Shown: piece after piece, positions 16,516 through 25,427 of the stretch | Position numbering within the stretch: position 1 is the first letter of the stretch | Layout of the letters: each line of letters opens with the position of its first letter | NCBI RefSeq assembly: GCF_019511345.1 | Contig: NZ_JAEUAK010000002.1 | Span: 496,001 to 560,000 of the forward strand | Origin: Rhizobium mesosinicum | Lineage (GTDB): Bacteria; Pseudomonadota; Alphaproteobacteria; Rhizobiales; Rhizobiaceae | DNA length: 64,000 nt | Direction: 5' to 3' | Translations under genes and position numbers: made by a program | Notes under the pieces: generated by a model | The model's database searches: none | Told to the model about the DNA's origin: nothing | The model's input: the letters and a program-made list of their open reading frames with translations, nothing else

Positions 16516-17618
16516 TGCGCCCCTGGCACACCCTCCTTCGGCTCGCTCTGACCGGCCTTGCCACGTCGGCCGCCGCCCAGAGCGCCGCACCGCCCGCATC
16601 GGGTCTCAACCAGGATGCTGCGCCTTCCGTCATGCAGCGCGCTGTCGATGAGGTTATCCGACCCGGCTATCGCAACATGCAGCAGTCATCCGCGCGCCTG
16701 ACGACCGCCATGAACGATCTCTGCGCCTCCGGTACTCAGCAGACGCTCGACCGCGCTAAATCCGCTTTCGACGATACGATCCGCTACTGGTCGACGATCG
16801 AGATCGTGCAGACCGGCCCTGTCATCCAGGACAATCTCTTCGAACACATCCTTTTCTATCCCGACAGAAAGGGTGTCGGTCTCAAGCAGGTTCAGGCGCT
16901 GATCGCCAAGGCCGATCCGAAGGACACGACCGTCGATGCAATCGCCGGCAAGAGCGTGGCTCTGCAGGGCCTGACCGCACTGGAATATGTCCTCTACGGC
17001 AACGGCTCGGACGACCTCATCAAGCAGAAGGGCGGCTTTCGCTGCCTCTATGGCCAGGCGGTCGCCGGCAATATCCAGCGCGAGGCTGGCGAAGTGGTCG
17101 CCGCCTGGGAAAAGCCTGACGGGGTACAAGCGAGCTGGAAGCATCCTGGCCCGCAGAGCGACGATTTCATGGACAACAAGGAGGCCATAACCGCCCTCCT
17201 CGGCATCCTCGTCCATGGTGCGGAAAACGTTCGCGATCAGCGGCTGGAGCAGCTTTACAAGGGCAGGGATACGCCCGCCCGCCCGCGCATGGCGATCTAC
17301 TGGCGTTCGAAAAATACATGGAAGTCGATGGCGGCCAATCTCGAGGGCGTCCGTACGCTCTGGCAGAAGGCCGGCATGGCCGAACTGCTGCCGCCGGAGA
17401 AGAAGGCTGTTGCCGATTCGATCGACGCCAAGCTGAAGACGATCATCGACAGCATCTCGAAGCTGAACCCGGATATCGAAGTCGCGGTCAGCGATGCGGA
17501 GAAGGCCAAGCTCGATACACTGCTGACCGAAAGCCGCGATCTCATCACTACGATCAGCGATCAATATGGAGCGGCAATCGGTCTTTCGGCCGGCTTCTCC
17601 TTCTCGGACGGAGACTGA
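16515..17618 (+). CDS. Second imelysin family protein, metal motif altered
   Basis: 367 residues with a signal peptide (RPWHTLLRLALTGLATSAAA). The imelysin bundle is present, but the GxHxxE motif reads GLTALEYVLYG near residue 152, so the His is replaced by Thr. This resembles the variant subgroup in which the metal-binding His is not kept. It starts at the last base of the DUF1111 stop (TGATG arrangement), indicating translational coupling. It probably forms a complex or relay with the first imelysin and the cytochrome. Function is inferred from context only. Confidence 0.85.
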   Translation: MRPWHTLLRLALTGLATSAAAQSAAPPASGLNQDAAPSVMQRAVDEVIRPGYRNMQQSSARLTTAMNDLCASGTQQTLDRAKSAFDDTIRYWSTIEIVQTGPVIQDNLFEHILFYPDRKGVGLKQVQALIAKADPKDTTVDAIAGKSVALQGLTALEYVLYGNGSDDLIKQKGGFRCLYGQAVAGNIQREAGEVVAAWEKPDGVQASWKHPGPQSDDFMDNKEAITALLGILVHGAENVRDQRLEQLYKGRDTPARPRMAIYWRSKNTWKSMAANLEGVRTLWQKAGMAELLPPEKKAVADSIDAKLKTIIDSISKLNPDIEVAVSDAEKAKLDTLLTESRDLITTISDQYGAAIGLSAGFSFSDGD

Positions 17619-17621
17619 CCG

Positions 17622-18722
17622 ATGTGGCGCGGCGCCGCCATCGACCGCCGTGGCTTCATCAAGGCCGCTGGTATCGGCTTTCTGGCCGCGCTGAAACCTG
17701 AAGCGCTACTGGCTCTCACGCGCGCCGACGCTGTTTACGCATCCGGTATCCGCGCTGCCAACGGCTCCTTTGCGGTGGCGACGGTCACCGAACGAGGAGA
17801 GATTGTCGATCAGGTGGCGCTGCCCGCCCGCGCCCATGGCATGGCCCATAGCGTCGCCACCGGTCACATCGTCGCCTTCGCCCGCCGGCCGGGTACCTTC
17901 GCGATGATCTTCGACCCCTGGAACAAGGGTGAGCCCGTCGTCATCACTTCACCGGAGGGCCGGCATTTCTACGGCCACGGTGCCTTTTCGCCGGACGGGC
18001 GGCTGCTCTATGCCAGTGAGAACGACTTCGACAATAACAGGGGCATGATCGGCCTCTATGATGCGACGAACCGCTTTGTCCGTATCGGCGAATATGAGAC
18101 CTATGGCGTCGGCCCGCATGACATGGCGGTTTCCGATGACGGCCGCATGCTCGTCGTCGCCAATGGCGGCATCGAGACACATCCGGATTTCGGCCGCACC
18201 AAGCTCAATCTCGGCAATATGCAGCCGTCGCTGGTGCTCATCGATGCGGCGACCGGCGCACTGATCGAAAAACATATCATGCCGCAGCAATGGTCGTCAG
18301 TTTCCACGCGCCATGTCGATGTCGATGCCGGTGGCCGTATCTGGTTTGCCTGCCAATATGAGGGCCATCGGAAGGACCTGCCACCGCTCGTCGGCCATTT
18401 CGGCAAGGGCGAGGATCTTGTTTTCATCGACTTGCCCGAGGAGACGACCCGGCGACTTGCCAATTATGTCGGGGCGATCGCAGTCAACCGAAAGGAAGGC
18501 CTGGTCGGCGTCACCTCGCCGATCGGCGGCGCGTCCGTCACCATCGATGCGAAAACGGGTAAGGTGCTGCGTGAGGACAGCGTTCACGATGCCGCGGGCA
18601 TTGCGCCTGCTCCCGGCGGCTTTGCCGTTTCCTCCTATGACGGCGATTTCCTGTCGGCTCATAGCGATGTCGCCTGGGATCAGCATATCGTCCGCATCAC
18701 TCAGCCGGCGCAGATGCGGTAG
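17622..18722 (+). CDS. DUF1513 Tat-exported beta-propeller protein
   Basis: 366 residues. The N-terminus has a twin-arginine signal: DRRGFIKAAGIGFLAALKPE at 8-27. The rest forms repeated blades (e.g. YGHGAFSPDGRLLYASEND, GPHDMAVSDDGRMLVVANGG), consistent with a seven-bladed propeller. DUF1513 genes are habitually the last member of imelysin/DUF1111 clusters. Tat export suggests a cofactor or metal bound before translocation. It starts 3 nt after the imelysin stop, so it is the fourth gene of the same operon. Biochemical role unknown. Confidence 0.88.
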   Translation: MWRGAAIDRRGFIKAAGIGFLAALKPEALLALTRADAVYASGIRAANGSFAVATVTERGEIVDQVALPARAHGMAHSVATGHIVAFARRPGTFAMIFDPWNKGEPVVITSPEGRHFYGHGAFSPDGRLLYASENDFDNNRGMIGLYDATNRFVRIGEYETYGVGPHDMAVSDDGRMLVVANGGIETHPDFGRTKLNLGNMQPSLVLIDAATGALIEKHIMPQQWSSVSTRHVDVDAGGRIWFACQYEGHRKDLPPLVGHFGKGEDLVFIDLPEETTRRLANYVGAIAVNRKEGLVGVTSPIGGASVTIDAKTGKVLREDSVHDAAGIAPAPGGFAVSSYDGDFLSAHSDVAWDQHIVRITQPAQMR

Positions 18723-18779
18723 TCTTTCCATTCCTTTTGGAAGGCTTCGGCGGCTGCCCGCGCCGCCATTGTTTAGTCC

Positions 18780-19090
18780 CTGAGATAGTTGTGAGCGTTC
18801 GTCGAACTGCCAGGTAATCTGTACGGGATCGAGCACCAGGGCCTTGCGTTCGGAGAGGTCGTTGATGACAGCGAAATCACCCCGGAAATGCGGCCTCTTG
18901 TGATAGCGGCCACGACGGCATTGTCCGTGTAGAGCCCATCCAGGATGATGATGTCAGCATTGGCCTGATCCTGCCAGATATTCTAGCGCATATTACCGCT
19001 TCTACCCTGCTGGAGTTGATCATGCCGGCGAGAAGCGCCTGCACTTCATCGGCCCTGCCCGGCCGGACCCGCAGGCAACACAGCCCGGTG
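18780..19090 (-). pseudogene. Decayed coding remnant between the DUF1513 gene and the thioesterase
   Basis: The 474-nt gap 18723-19196 has no intact gene. On the minus strand two frames give protein-like stretches that need frameshifts to join: IWQDQANADIIILDGLYTDN with NAVVAAITRGRI (about 18895-18980), and DFAVINDLSERKALVLDPVQ with ITWQFDERSQL (about 18795-18885). Upstream, RVRPGRADEVQALLAGMINS (about 19010-19075) is in a third register. I take this as one broken gene with at least two frameshifts and an in-frame TAG. I cannot name the family. Confidence 0.5.
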
Positions 19091-19196
19091 CTGCGTGATC
19101 GAAAACTCGTATCGAAAAGACAAAACCATCGTGAGCCGGTTTGAAACCTTGTCGAATCCGACCGGCCATGCCACTTTCGCGATCGCAAGAGGGACC

Positions 19197-19649
19197 ATGA
19201 TGAACGACACCGACAGGGGCGATTTCCGCGAGCGGATCCGCCAGAGTTTTTCCCGCCAGGCGGCCATGCACACCATCGGCGCGGAGTTGACGCGTGTCGA
19301 ACACGGCGTGGTGGAAATCGAGCTTCCTTTCGACGTCAAACTGACACAGCAGCACGGCATTTTGCACGCGGGCATCATTTCCGCAGCGCTCGATTCGGCC
19401 TGCGGTTTTGCCGCCTACAGCGTTATCGATGCCGAAGCCTCGATCCTCACGATCGAGTTCAAGGTCAACCTCATGTCGCCGGGGCGTGGGGAACGCTTCC
19501 TCTTCAGAGGCGAGATCACAAAGCCCGGCTCCAACATCATCGTCGCCGATGGGCGAGGTTATGCGATCAGCGACGGGCCTGCCAAGCTCATCGCGTCCAT
19601 GACCGGGACGATGATGGTCATTCGCGGAAGAGAGGGAATTACGGGATGA
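19197..19649 (+). CDS. PaaI-family hotdog-fold thioesterase
   Basis: 150 residues from the ATG at 19197 (or 19200; ATGATG), preceded by AGAGGGACC. An upstream in-frame ATG at 19095 extends into the pseudogene region and lacks homology-like sequence. The hotdog helix is HGILHAGIISAALDSACGFA, with the conserved His and Asp of the PaaI-like catalytic site. The following strands include ILTIEFKVNLMSPGRGERF. It would hydrolyse an acyl-CoA thioester; the substrate is not known. It overlaps the nucleosidase start by 4 nt (ATGA), so the two are probably coupled. Confidence 0.85.
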   Translation: MMNDTDRGDFRERIRQSFSRQAAMHTIGAELTRVEHGVVEIELPFDVKLTQQHGILHAGIISAALDSACGFAAYSVIDAEASILTIEFKVNLMSPGRGERFLFRGEITKPGSNIIVADGRGYAISDGPAKLIASMTGTMMVIRGREGITG

Positions 19650-20284
19650 AATTCGAACTGAAGTCGGTCGCAGGCAAGTCCATCCTGTTCGTCATGGCCG
19701 CGGAGGCCGAGTACGGCCCGTTCCTGCGCTCGCGGATCGAACCGCTGATGACAGGCGTCGGCCCGGTCGAGGCGGCAATCGCGATCTCCAAGTCGCTCTC
19801 CCGTCTCGATGCTTCCGACGATCTGCCCGATCTCGTGGTTTCGCTCGGCTCGGCCGGTTCGGCGCGCCTGCAGCAGACCGAAGTCTATCAGGTCACCTCC
19901 GTTTCCTATCGTGACATGGATGCCTCGCCGCTCGGCTTCGAAAAGGGCAAGACTCCCTTTCTCGATCTGCCTGCCGATCTCGACCTGCCGCTGCGCATTC
20001 CCGGCATTCCCGAAGCCAGCCTTTCGACCGGCGGCAACGTCGTTTCCGGTGCCGCCTATGCCAATATTGCAGCCGACATGGTCGACATGGAGACCTATGC
20101 GGTGCTGCGCGCCTGCCAGGGCTACAAACTGCCGCTGATCGGCCTTCGCGGCATTTCAGATGGCGCAGTCGAGCTGCAGCATATTTCGGGCTGGACGGAA
20201 TATCTGCACATTGTCGACCGCAAGCTTTCCTATGCCGTCGATAGTCTGTTTACTGCTCTGGAAGATGGTGTTTTCTGGTTCTAA
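19646..20284 (+). CDS. mtn: 5'-methylthioadenosine/S-adenosylhomocysteine nucleosidase
   Basis: 212 residues of the PNP_UDP phosphorylase superfamily. Visible signs are LFVMAAEAEYGPFL with the catalytic Glu, LMTGVGPVEAAI, and VDMETYAVLRAC, where ME binds ribose and the following helix contacts substrate; RGISDGA completes the C-terminal motif with the catalytic Asp. It cleaves MTA or SAH to adenine and a thioribose product. ATGA overlap with the upstream thioesterase. A repeat element follows. Confidence 0.88.
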   Translation: MKFELKSVAGKSILFVMAAEAEYGPFLRSRIEPLMTGVGPVEAAIAISKSLSRLDASDDLPDLVVSLGSAGSARLQQTEVYQVTSVSYRDMDASPLGFEKGKTPFLDLPADLDLPLRIPGIPEASLSTGGNVVSGAAYANIAADMVDMETYAVLRACQGYKLPLIGLRGISDGAVELQHISGWTEYLHIVDRKLSYAVDSLFTALEDGVFWF

Positions 20285-20393
20285 AGCATGTCGCGCAAAA
20301 GTGTGCAGCGGTTTTGCGATAACGACATGCGAAGATAAAAGCTTGAACCGTGGCAGCGAATATGAAAGATCGCGACACGCTGCAAGCGCTGAA
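20285..20393. repeat. Rhizobial dispersed palindromic intergenic repeat
   Basis: Begins with nested inverted repeats: GCATGTCG (20287-20294) pairs with CGACATGC (about 20321-20328), and inside them CGCAAAA pairs with TTTTGCG. A second part carries GATCGCGACACGCTGCAAGC. I recognise this arrangement as the short palindromic, RIME-like mosaic element scattered through Rhizobium genomes. It lies between the nucleosidase and guaA and could fold in RNA as a transcript-end stabiliser. The exact right boundary is uncertain. Confidence 0.6.
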
Positions 20394-20477
20394 AACAGGG
20401 ACAATCGGGACAATAAAACCCTGATACGGCCGAATTCCCGGATTGCAAGCAGAGGCGCTTTTCATTAAAGGCTCGCC

Positions 20478-22040
20478 ATGACCCAGACAGCACATCCCGA
20501 CAGCGTTCTCATCGTCGATTTCGGCAGCCAGGTGACCCAGCTCATCGCACGACGCGTGCGTGAAGCCGGCGTCTATTGCGAGATCGTTCCCTTCCAGTCC
20601 GCCGAAGAAGGCTTCAAGCGCCTTCAGCCGAAAGCGGTAATCCTGTCCGGCAGCCCGGCCTCGACGGTCGATGAAGGATCGCCCCGGGCGCCTCAGATCA
20701 TCTTCGACAGCGGGCTTCCGGTGTTCGGCATCTGCTACGGACAGCAGACGATGTGCATGCAGCTCGGCGGTATGGTGGAAAGCGGTCATCACCGCGAATT
20801 CGGCCGCGCCTTCCTGGAAGTCGACGAGGAATGCGCTCTCTTCGAAGGTCTTTGGTCCAAGGGTTCGCGTCATCAGGTCTGGATGAGCCACGGCGACCGC
20901 GTGACGAAACTGCCCCAAGGTTTCGAGGTCGTCGCTACTTCGTCCAACGCGCCTTACGCCTTTATCGCCGACGAGAAGCGCAAATATTACGGCGTGCAGT
21001 TCCATCCTGAGGTCGTGCACACACCTGATGGCGCCAAGCTGATCGCGAACTTCATCCACAACATCGCTGGCATCCAAGGCGACTGGACCATGTCCGCCTA
21101 CCGCCAAAAGGCTGTCGAAGATATCCGCCGCCAAGTCGGCGACAAGCGCGTCATCTGCGCGCTTTCCGGTGGAGTGGATTCGTCGGTCGCGGCCCTTCTC
21201 ATCCACGAAGCAGTCGGCGACCAGCTGACCTGCATCCTCGTCGACCACGGCCTGATGCGCAAGGACGAGGCCGCAGGCGTCGTTGCCATGTTCCGCGAGC
21301 ACTACAATCTGCACCTGATCCATGTCGACGCCTCCGATCGCTTCATCGGCGAGCTCGAAGGCGTTTCCGACCCGGAAACGAAGCGCAAGATCATCGGCCG
21401 CCTGTTCATCGAGACTTTCGAGGACGAGGCCAAGAAGCTTGGCGGCGCGGATTTCCTCGGCCAGGGCACGCTTTATCCCGATGTGATCGAGTCCGTTTCC
21501 TTCACCGGCGGCCCTTCCGTCACCATCAAGTCGCACCACAATGTCGGCGGCCTGCCGGAGCGAATGAAGATGCAGCTCGTCGAGCCGCTTCGCGAACTCT
21601 TCAAGGACGAGGTTCGCGTGCTCGGCAAGGAACTTGGCCTGCCGGACAGCTTTATCGGCCGTCATCCCTTCCCGGGTCCAGGCCTCGCCATCCGCTGCCC
21701 CGGCGGCATCACCCGCGAGAAGCTCGATATCCTGCGCGAAGCCGATGCGATCTATCTCGACGAGATCCGCAAGGCCGGCCTCTATGACGCGATCTGGCAG
21801 GCTTTCGCCGTGCTGCTGCCCGTCCAGACTGTCGGCGTCATGGGCGACGGCCGCACTTATGAATTTGTCTGCGCGCTACGCGCCGTCACCTCGGTTGATG
21901 GCATGACGGCGGATTTCTATCACTACGACATGGAATTCCTCGGCCGGGCCGCGACCCGCATCATCAACGAAGTCCGTGGTATCAACCGCGTGGTTTATGA
22001 TGTGACCAGCAAGCCGCCGGGCACGATCGAGTGGGAGTAA
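20478..22040 (+). CDS. guaA: GMP synthase (glutamine-hydrolysing)
   Basis: 520 residues. The class I amidotransferase domain has the nucleophile in [10 protein letters not shown] (about 86-95) and the catalytic FHPEV (about 175-179). The ATP pyrophosphatase P-loop is [14 protein letters not shown] (about 230-243). The dimerisation domain ends KPPGTIEWE, the invariant C-terminus. It converts XMP to GMP. The last 14 nt before the stop are repeated at 27280-27293, because the 3' end has served as an integration site. No terminator is visible directly after this copy. Confidence 0.98.
   Translation: MTQTAHPDSVLIVDFGSQVTQLIARRVREAGVYCEIVPFQSAEEGFKRLQPKAVILSGSPASTVDEGSPRAPQIIFDSGLPVFGICYGQQTMCMQLGGMVESGHHREFGRAFLEVDEECALFEGLWSKGSRHQVWMSHGDRVTKLPQGFEVVATSSNAPYAFIADEKRKYYGVQFHPEVVHTPDGAKLIANFIHNIAGIQGDWTMSAYRQKAVEDIRRQVGDKRVICALSGGVDSSVAALLIHEAVGDQLTCILVDHGLMRKDEAAGVVAMFREHYNLHLIHVDASDRFIGELEGVSDPETKRKIIGRLFIETFEDEAKKLGGADFLGQGTLYPDVIESVSFTGGPSVTIKSHHNVGGLPERMKMQLVEPLRELFKDEVRVLGKELGLPDSFIGRHPFPGPGLAIRCPGGITREKLDILREADAIYLDEIRKAGLYDAIWQAFAVLLPVQTVGVMGDGRTYEFVCALRAVTSVDGMTADFYHYDMEFLGRAATRIINEVRGINRVVYDVTSKPPGTIEWE
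22023..22036 (+). repeat. Left direct repeat (att-like) at the guaA 3' end
   Basis: ACGATCGAGTGGGA, encoding the TIEW(E) end of GuaA. An identical 14-mer is at 27280-27293. The pair bounds the inserted islet. The 3' end of guaA is a well-known integration hotspot for genomic islands. Confidence 0.75.
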
Positions 22041-22251
22041 CGGGGCAAGTTTGGGTCACTGAGGGAAACAGTAGCGAACATTGATGGCTTGGAACATTCG
22101 ATAGGCACCAATCGATGTCGGTAAGCCCGAAGAAATGGCCGGACTCGCATCTCGCACGCGACGAGGCGGTGTACAGGAGCGGCGAGAGACTGAGGGGCTT
22201 GCTCGGGAAGCGCGGGTGGGGGCGGCCGCATCCGCTCGCCCGAGCGAGTGT

Positions 22252-23280
22252 TCAGACGTCGACGAGCCCGACTTCGATCATGCTGCGCGCGGCGGCCTCG
22301 ATGGCATCGGCGGGCGGGCGGGGATTCCAGCCGAGCATGCGTTTCGCTTTTTCGCCGCTGGCAGACAAATCGACGCCGAGCAGCGGCAACAGCCCCTTCA
22401 CCCTGGGATCGACCAAAGCCTTGGCTTTAAGGGCGATGTCGGAAACCTGCATCGTCGATATTTTGCGGGCCTGTTTGCCGAGGCGTTCTTTGAGGATTTT
22501 GGCCACATCGGCGAGCCACAGAGCCTCACCGGAGGTCGCGAGAAAGCGCTCACCCGCCGCGGCCGGATTGGTCATTGCCCGCATGTGAAGGTCGGCCACA
22601 TCGCGCACGTCCACGAAACAGGACTGGATCCGAGGTTGGCCGGGCTGGCCCTCGAGCATGCCCTTCAGCATCATCAGCGAATGCGACGTATCCGGCCCCA
22701 GCGCCGGGCCCATCACGGCGGTCGGATTGATCGTGGCCAGTTCCATCCCGCCGCCCTGTTGGGCGATGAAATCCCACGCCGCGCGCTCCGCTAGCGTCTT
22801 GGATTTCTGATAGGGAGCGATGTTGCCGTTCAGATCGCTCCAGTCTTCTTCGGTAAAGGGGCGTCCCGGGCTGGCCTTGCCCGCGCCGATGGCACCAAAG
22901 GCGGAGGTGAGCACCACCCGTTTTACTCCGGCGGCACGGGCGGCGCGGAGCAATCGCAAATTGCCGTCCACTGCCGGTCGGATCCATTCCTCTTCGCTGG
23001 CATAATCGCCTGAGGGCGTCGAGGACGCGCTATGGATCGCATAGGTGCAGCCTTGCGTGGCTTCCGCCCATCCCTCGTCCTTGAGCAGATCGGTCTCGAC
23101 GAAGCTCAGTCGATCTCCCGGCTCGGCACCGCCTTTGGCGAGATACGCGCGAACCTGGTCCGAACGATCAAGCGAGCGGATGGCGGTGCGCACCTGGAAG
23201 CCCGCGGCGAGCGCGGCGATGATATTATGCTGGGCGATGAAGCCGGTCGCACCGGTGATGAGGATGGTGTCGTCTGCCAT
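22252..23280 (-). CDS. NAD(P)-dependent aldehyde/ketone reductase (dihydroflavonol-reductase-like SDR)
   Basis: 342 residues, an extended SDR. The cofactor loop is ITGATGFIAQHNII near the N-terminus and the active-site YQKSK is near 155-159, preceded by LTSAFGAIGAG. FTEEDWSDLN and INPTAVMGPALGPD match dihydroflavonol-4-reductase/aldehyde reductase relatives, which reduce carbonyl substrates with NADPH. It is divergent from the first AraC regulator, which is likely its controller. It lies inside the guaA islet, so it is an accessory gene. Substrate unknown. Confidence 0.88.
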   Translation of the reverse strand: MADDTILITGATGFIAQHNIIAALAAGFQVRTAIRSLDRSDQVRAYLAKGGAEPGDRLSFVETDLLKDEGWAEATQGCTYAIHSASSTPSGDYASEEEWIRPAVDGNLRLLRAARAAGVKRVVLTSAFGAIGAGKASPGRPFTEEDWSDLNGNIAPYQKSKTLAERAAWDFIAQQGGGMELATINPTAVMGPALGPDTSHSLMMLKGMLEGQPGQPRIQSCFVDVRDVADLHMRAMTNPAAAGERFLATSGEALWLADVAKILKERLGKQARKISTMQVSDIALKAKALVDPRVKGLLPLLGVDLSASGEKAKRMLGWNPRPPADAIEAAARSMIEVGLVDV

Positions 23281-23378
23281 GGCTGCTCCGAAAGCGAGTT
23301 GGTGTCGTCTTTCAGATAAGGCTCGAATCTGGATCGAGAATGCTTGAACGTCCGGTATTTATACGCGATAATCCGAAA

Positions 23379-24305
23379 ATGCCCTCCGACGCGCTTTCCG
23401 AGATACTCAGCCTGACCACCGTGGAGTCGATGGTGACCGGGGGCTTCGAGGCGGGAGGCCCCTGGGCGCTTCGGTTTCCGGCGCCAAAGTCGATCAAGTT
23501 CTTCGCGCTGACCAAGGGCTTTTGCTGGGCGCAGATCGACGGCGAGGCACCGGTGCGCTTCAAACAAGGCGATGTGGGCCTTCTGACGGCGCGGCGTCCT
23601 TACACCTTGTCGAGCGACCCATCAGTGACGCCGGTCGACGCAATGGCGCTGTTTTCCGGGCGTGGCCGCTCGTTCGTCATCTTAGGCGACGGAACGAACT
23701 GCCACTATGTGGGCGGGCATGTCCTGCTCGATCCGACGAGTGGACCGCTGCTGTCGGAAGCGCTGCCACCATGGCTGCGGGTCGACGGAGCGACCGAGCA
23801 GGCGGCACGCTTTCGCTGGTTGCTCGGCGAACTGGTGAACGAGCGCAAGCAACGCCTGCCGGGCAGCGCCCTGGTCGCGTCGCAGCTCGCGCAGTTGCTG
23901 TTCGTGCAGATCCTGCGGGCGCAGATGGACAGCGACGGGCGCATTCCGCCCGGATGGTTGCGCGCGCTGGGCGATCCGCGCCTCGTGCCGGCCGTGCAGC
24001 TGATGCATGACGAACCGGCACGCGCATGGCATCTCGACGAGCTGGCACGCGCCTGTGCGATGTCGCGCTCGACCTTCGCGGCGCGCTTCACCGCGACGGC
24101 CGGCATCGCGCCGCTCGGCTATCTGGCGCGCTGGCGCATCCATCTGGCTTGCAAGGCGTTGCGGGACCAGAGGCTTCCCGTGGCGTCGGTGGCCGCTTTG
24201 GCCGGCTATTCCTCGCAAGGGGCCTTCAGCAATGCCTTCAAGCGAATGACCGGCGTTTCCCCTTCGCTATGGCGCGAACGACAGGCGTGCGCCGACGCCG
24301 CCTAA
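23379..24305 (+). CDS. AraC family regulator with N-terminal cupin (first of two)
   Basis: 308 residues from the ATG at 23379, where family-like sequence starts (SDALSEILSL); an ATG at 23340 is an alternative. The N-terminal cupin-like domain covers about 10-190 (GGPWALRFPAP, FKQGDVGLLTARRPYTL). The C-terminal AraC double helix-turn-helix covers about 205-300, with LDELARACAMSRSTFAARF and VASVAALAGYSSQGAFSNAF. It is divergent from the SDR reductase and probably regulates it. It is a clear paralogue of the AraC gene at 25918: both share GPWALRFPA and the same order of domains. Confidence 0.88.
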   Translation: MPSDALSEILSLTTVESMVTGGFEAGGPWALRFPAPKSIKFFALTKGFCWAQIDGEAPVRFKQGDVGLLTARRPYTLSSDPSVTPVDAMALFSGRGRSFVILGDGTNCHYVGGHVLLDPTSGPLLSEALPPWLRVDGATEQAARFRWLLGELVNERKQRLPGSALVASQLAQLLFVQILRAQMDSDGRIPPGWLRALGDPRLVPAVQLMHDEPARAWHLDELARACAMSRSTFAARFTATAGIAPLGYLARWRIHLACKALRDQRLPVASVAALAGYSSQGAFSNAFKRMTGVSPSLWRERQACADAA

Positions 24306-24313
24306 AAGCCAGA

Positions 24314-24341
24314 TGCCCCCGGGGAATACTGCCCGGAGGCA
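24314..24341. terminator. Bidirectional terminator-like hairpin between AraC and MDR genes
   Basis: TGCCCCCGGG (24314-24323) pairs with CCCGGAGGCA (24332-24341) with one mismatch. It lies in the 40-nt gap between two convergent genes. There is no strong T-run on either side, so efficiency is uncertain. Confidence 0.5.
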
Positions 24342-24345
24342 AGGC

Positions 24346-25413
24346 TCAGGATGTCACCACGACCATCTCCAGATTGCCCGCCCCGGCCGCTTCCGTCACG
24401 GCCGAATCGAGGTCATCCAGCGCAAAGACCTGCGGGGCAATCGGGTCGAGCGAAAGGCGGCCCGAGCGCACCAGGGCGACAAGACGCAGGTGCGCATCGG
24501 ACGGATGCATGAAGTTGCCGAGCACTTCGAGATCGTTGAACATCATCTGGAAGTAGTCGAGCGGAAGCGGCGCACGCGCGCTCCCCATCATCACGAGCCG
24601 GCCACCCCGGTAAAGGGTACCCAGCGCCGAGCTGGTCGACTTCGCATCGGCGGCCCCCCCGATCATGTCGAGCGCGAGATGGGCGCCCCCGCCGGCGGCG
24701 TCGCGCAGCCGCGCGGTATCGTCTGCCACATCGCCGATAAGCGCCACCGGCACGACCAGCGGCCCGGCCGTATCAGCGAGCCGCTGCAATACATCGCCGT
24801 TGCGCCCCGCCGCTACGATCCGTGCCGCGCCCATTGCAATCGCAACCAGCACCGCCGCTGTTCCATAGGCGCCGGTTGCGCCGTTGACGATCACCGTCTC
24901 CCCGGCGGCGAGGCGACCGCGTAGAAGTCCACCATAGGGCACGACCAGCCGGGTCAGCACCGCAAGCCGAACCGAATCGAGATGCTCCAGCCCGTCGAGC
25001 GGCGTTGCGAGTTGCGCGGGGACGAGCACATACTCGGCAAGCGTTCCGTCTTGCCACGATGCTTGCAGCGCGTCGCCAATTCCGCCCGGAGAGGTGATGC
25101 CGAGCAAGATCTGGCCCGGCTCCTGAACATTTTCGTGCGCGACGAGATGCGAGGAGACAATGACCCGCTGCCCCGGTCGAAGATGCCAGACATCATCGCC
25201 GACAGCTTCGATGACGCCTATGCCGTTGCCGCCGGGCGTAAAATTTTTCGGTGCACGATAGGCCGGCAGCGCGCCTTTCAGATAGGGCCCCAAATAGGAC
25301 ATCAACGACTGGGCTTCGATGCGGACGAGCACGCTGCCGGCGCGCGCTGCGGGCACAGCGCGCTCGACAAGGCTAAGCGAGCCGCCGAGGCGATCGATAT
25401 TCCAGGCTTTCAT
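24346..25413 (-). CDS. Zinc-independent alcohol dehydrogenase/quinone reductase-like MDR
   Basis: 355 residues from the ATG at 25413 (MKAWNIDRLGGSLSLVE); an ATG at 25431 overlapping the VOC stop (ATGA) is also possible. It is a medium-chain reductase with a GroES-like N-domain and the nucleotide motif GATGAYGTAAVLVAI in the C-domain. The catalytic and structural zinc ligands of alcohol dehydrogenases are absent, pointing to a quinone or enone reductase. SPGGIGDALQASWQDGTLAE and LVMMGS fit that family. Co-transcribed with the VOC gene, and probably under the divergent AraC regulator at 25918. Confidence 0.85.
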   Translation of the reverse strand: MKAWNIDRLGGSLSLVERAVPAARAGSVLVRIEAQSLMSYLGPYLKGALPAYRAPKNFTPGGNGIGVIEAVGDDVWHLRPGQRVIVSSHLVAHENVQEPGQILLGITSPGGIGDALQASWQDGTLAEYVLVPAQLATPLDGLEHLDSVRLAVLTRLVVPYGGLLRGRLAAGETVIVNGATGAYGTAAVLVAIAMGAARIVAAGRNGDVLQRLADTAGPLVVPVALIGDVADDTARLRDAAGGGAHLALDMIGGAADAKSTSSALGTLYRGGRLVMMGSARAPLPLDYFQMMFNDLEVLGNFMHPSDAHLRLVALVRSGRLSLDPIAPQVFALDDLDSAVTEAAGAGNLEMVVVTS

Positions 25414-25427
25414 GAGCTTTGTCCCTG

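Noticed and set aside
20250..21665. 471-codon minus-strand frame
   Set aside because: Antisense to guaA and carries shadow-frame composition.
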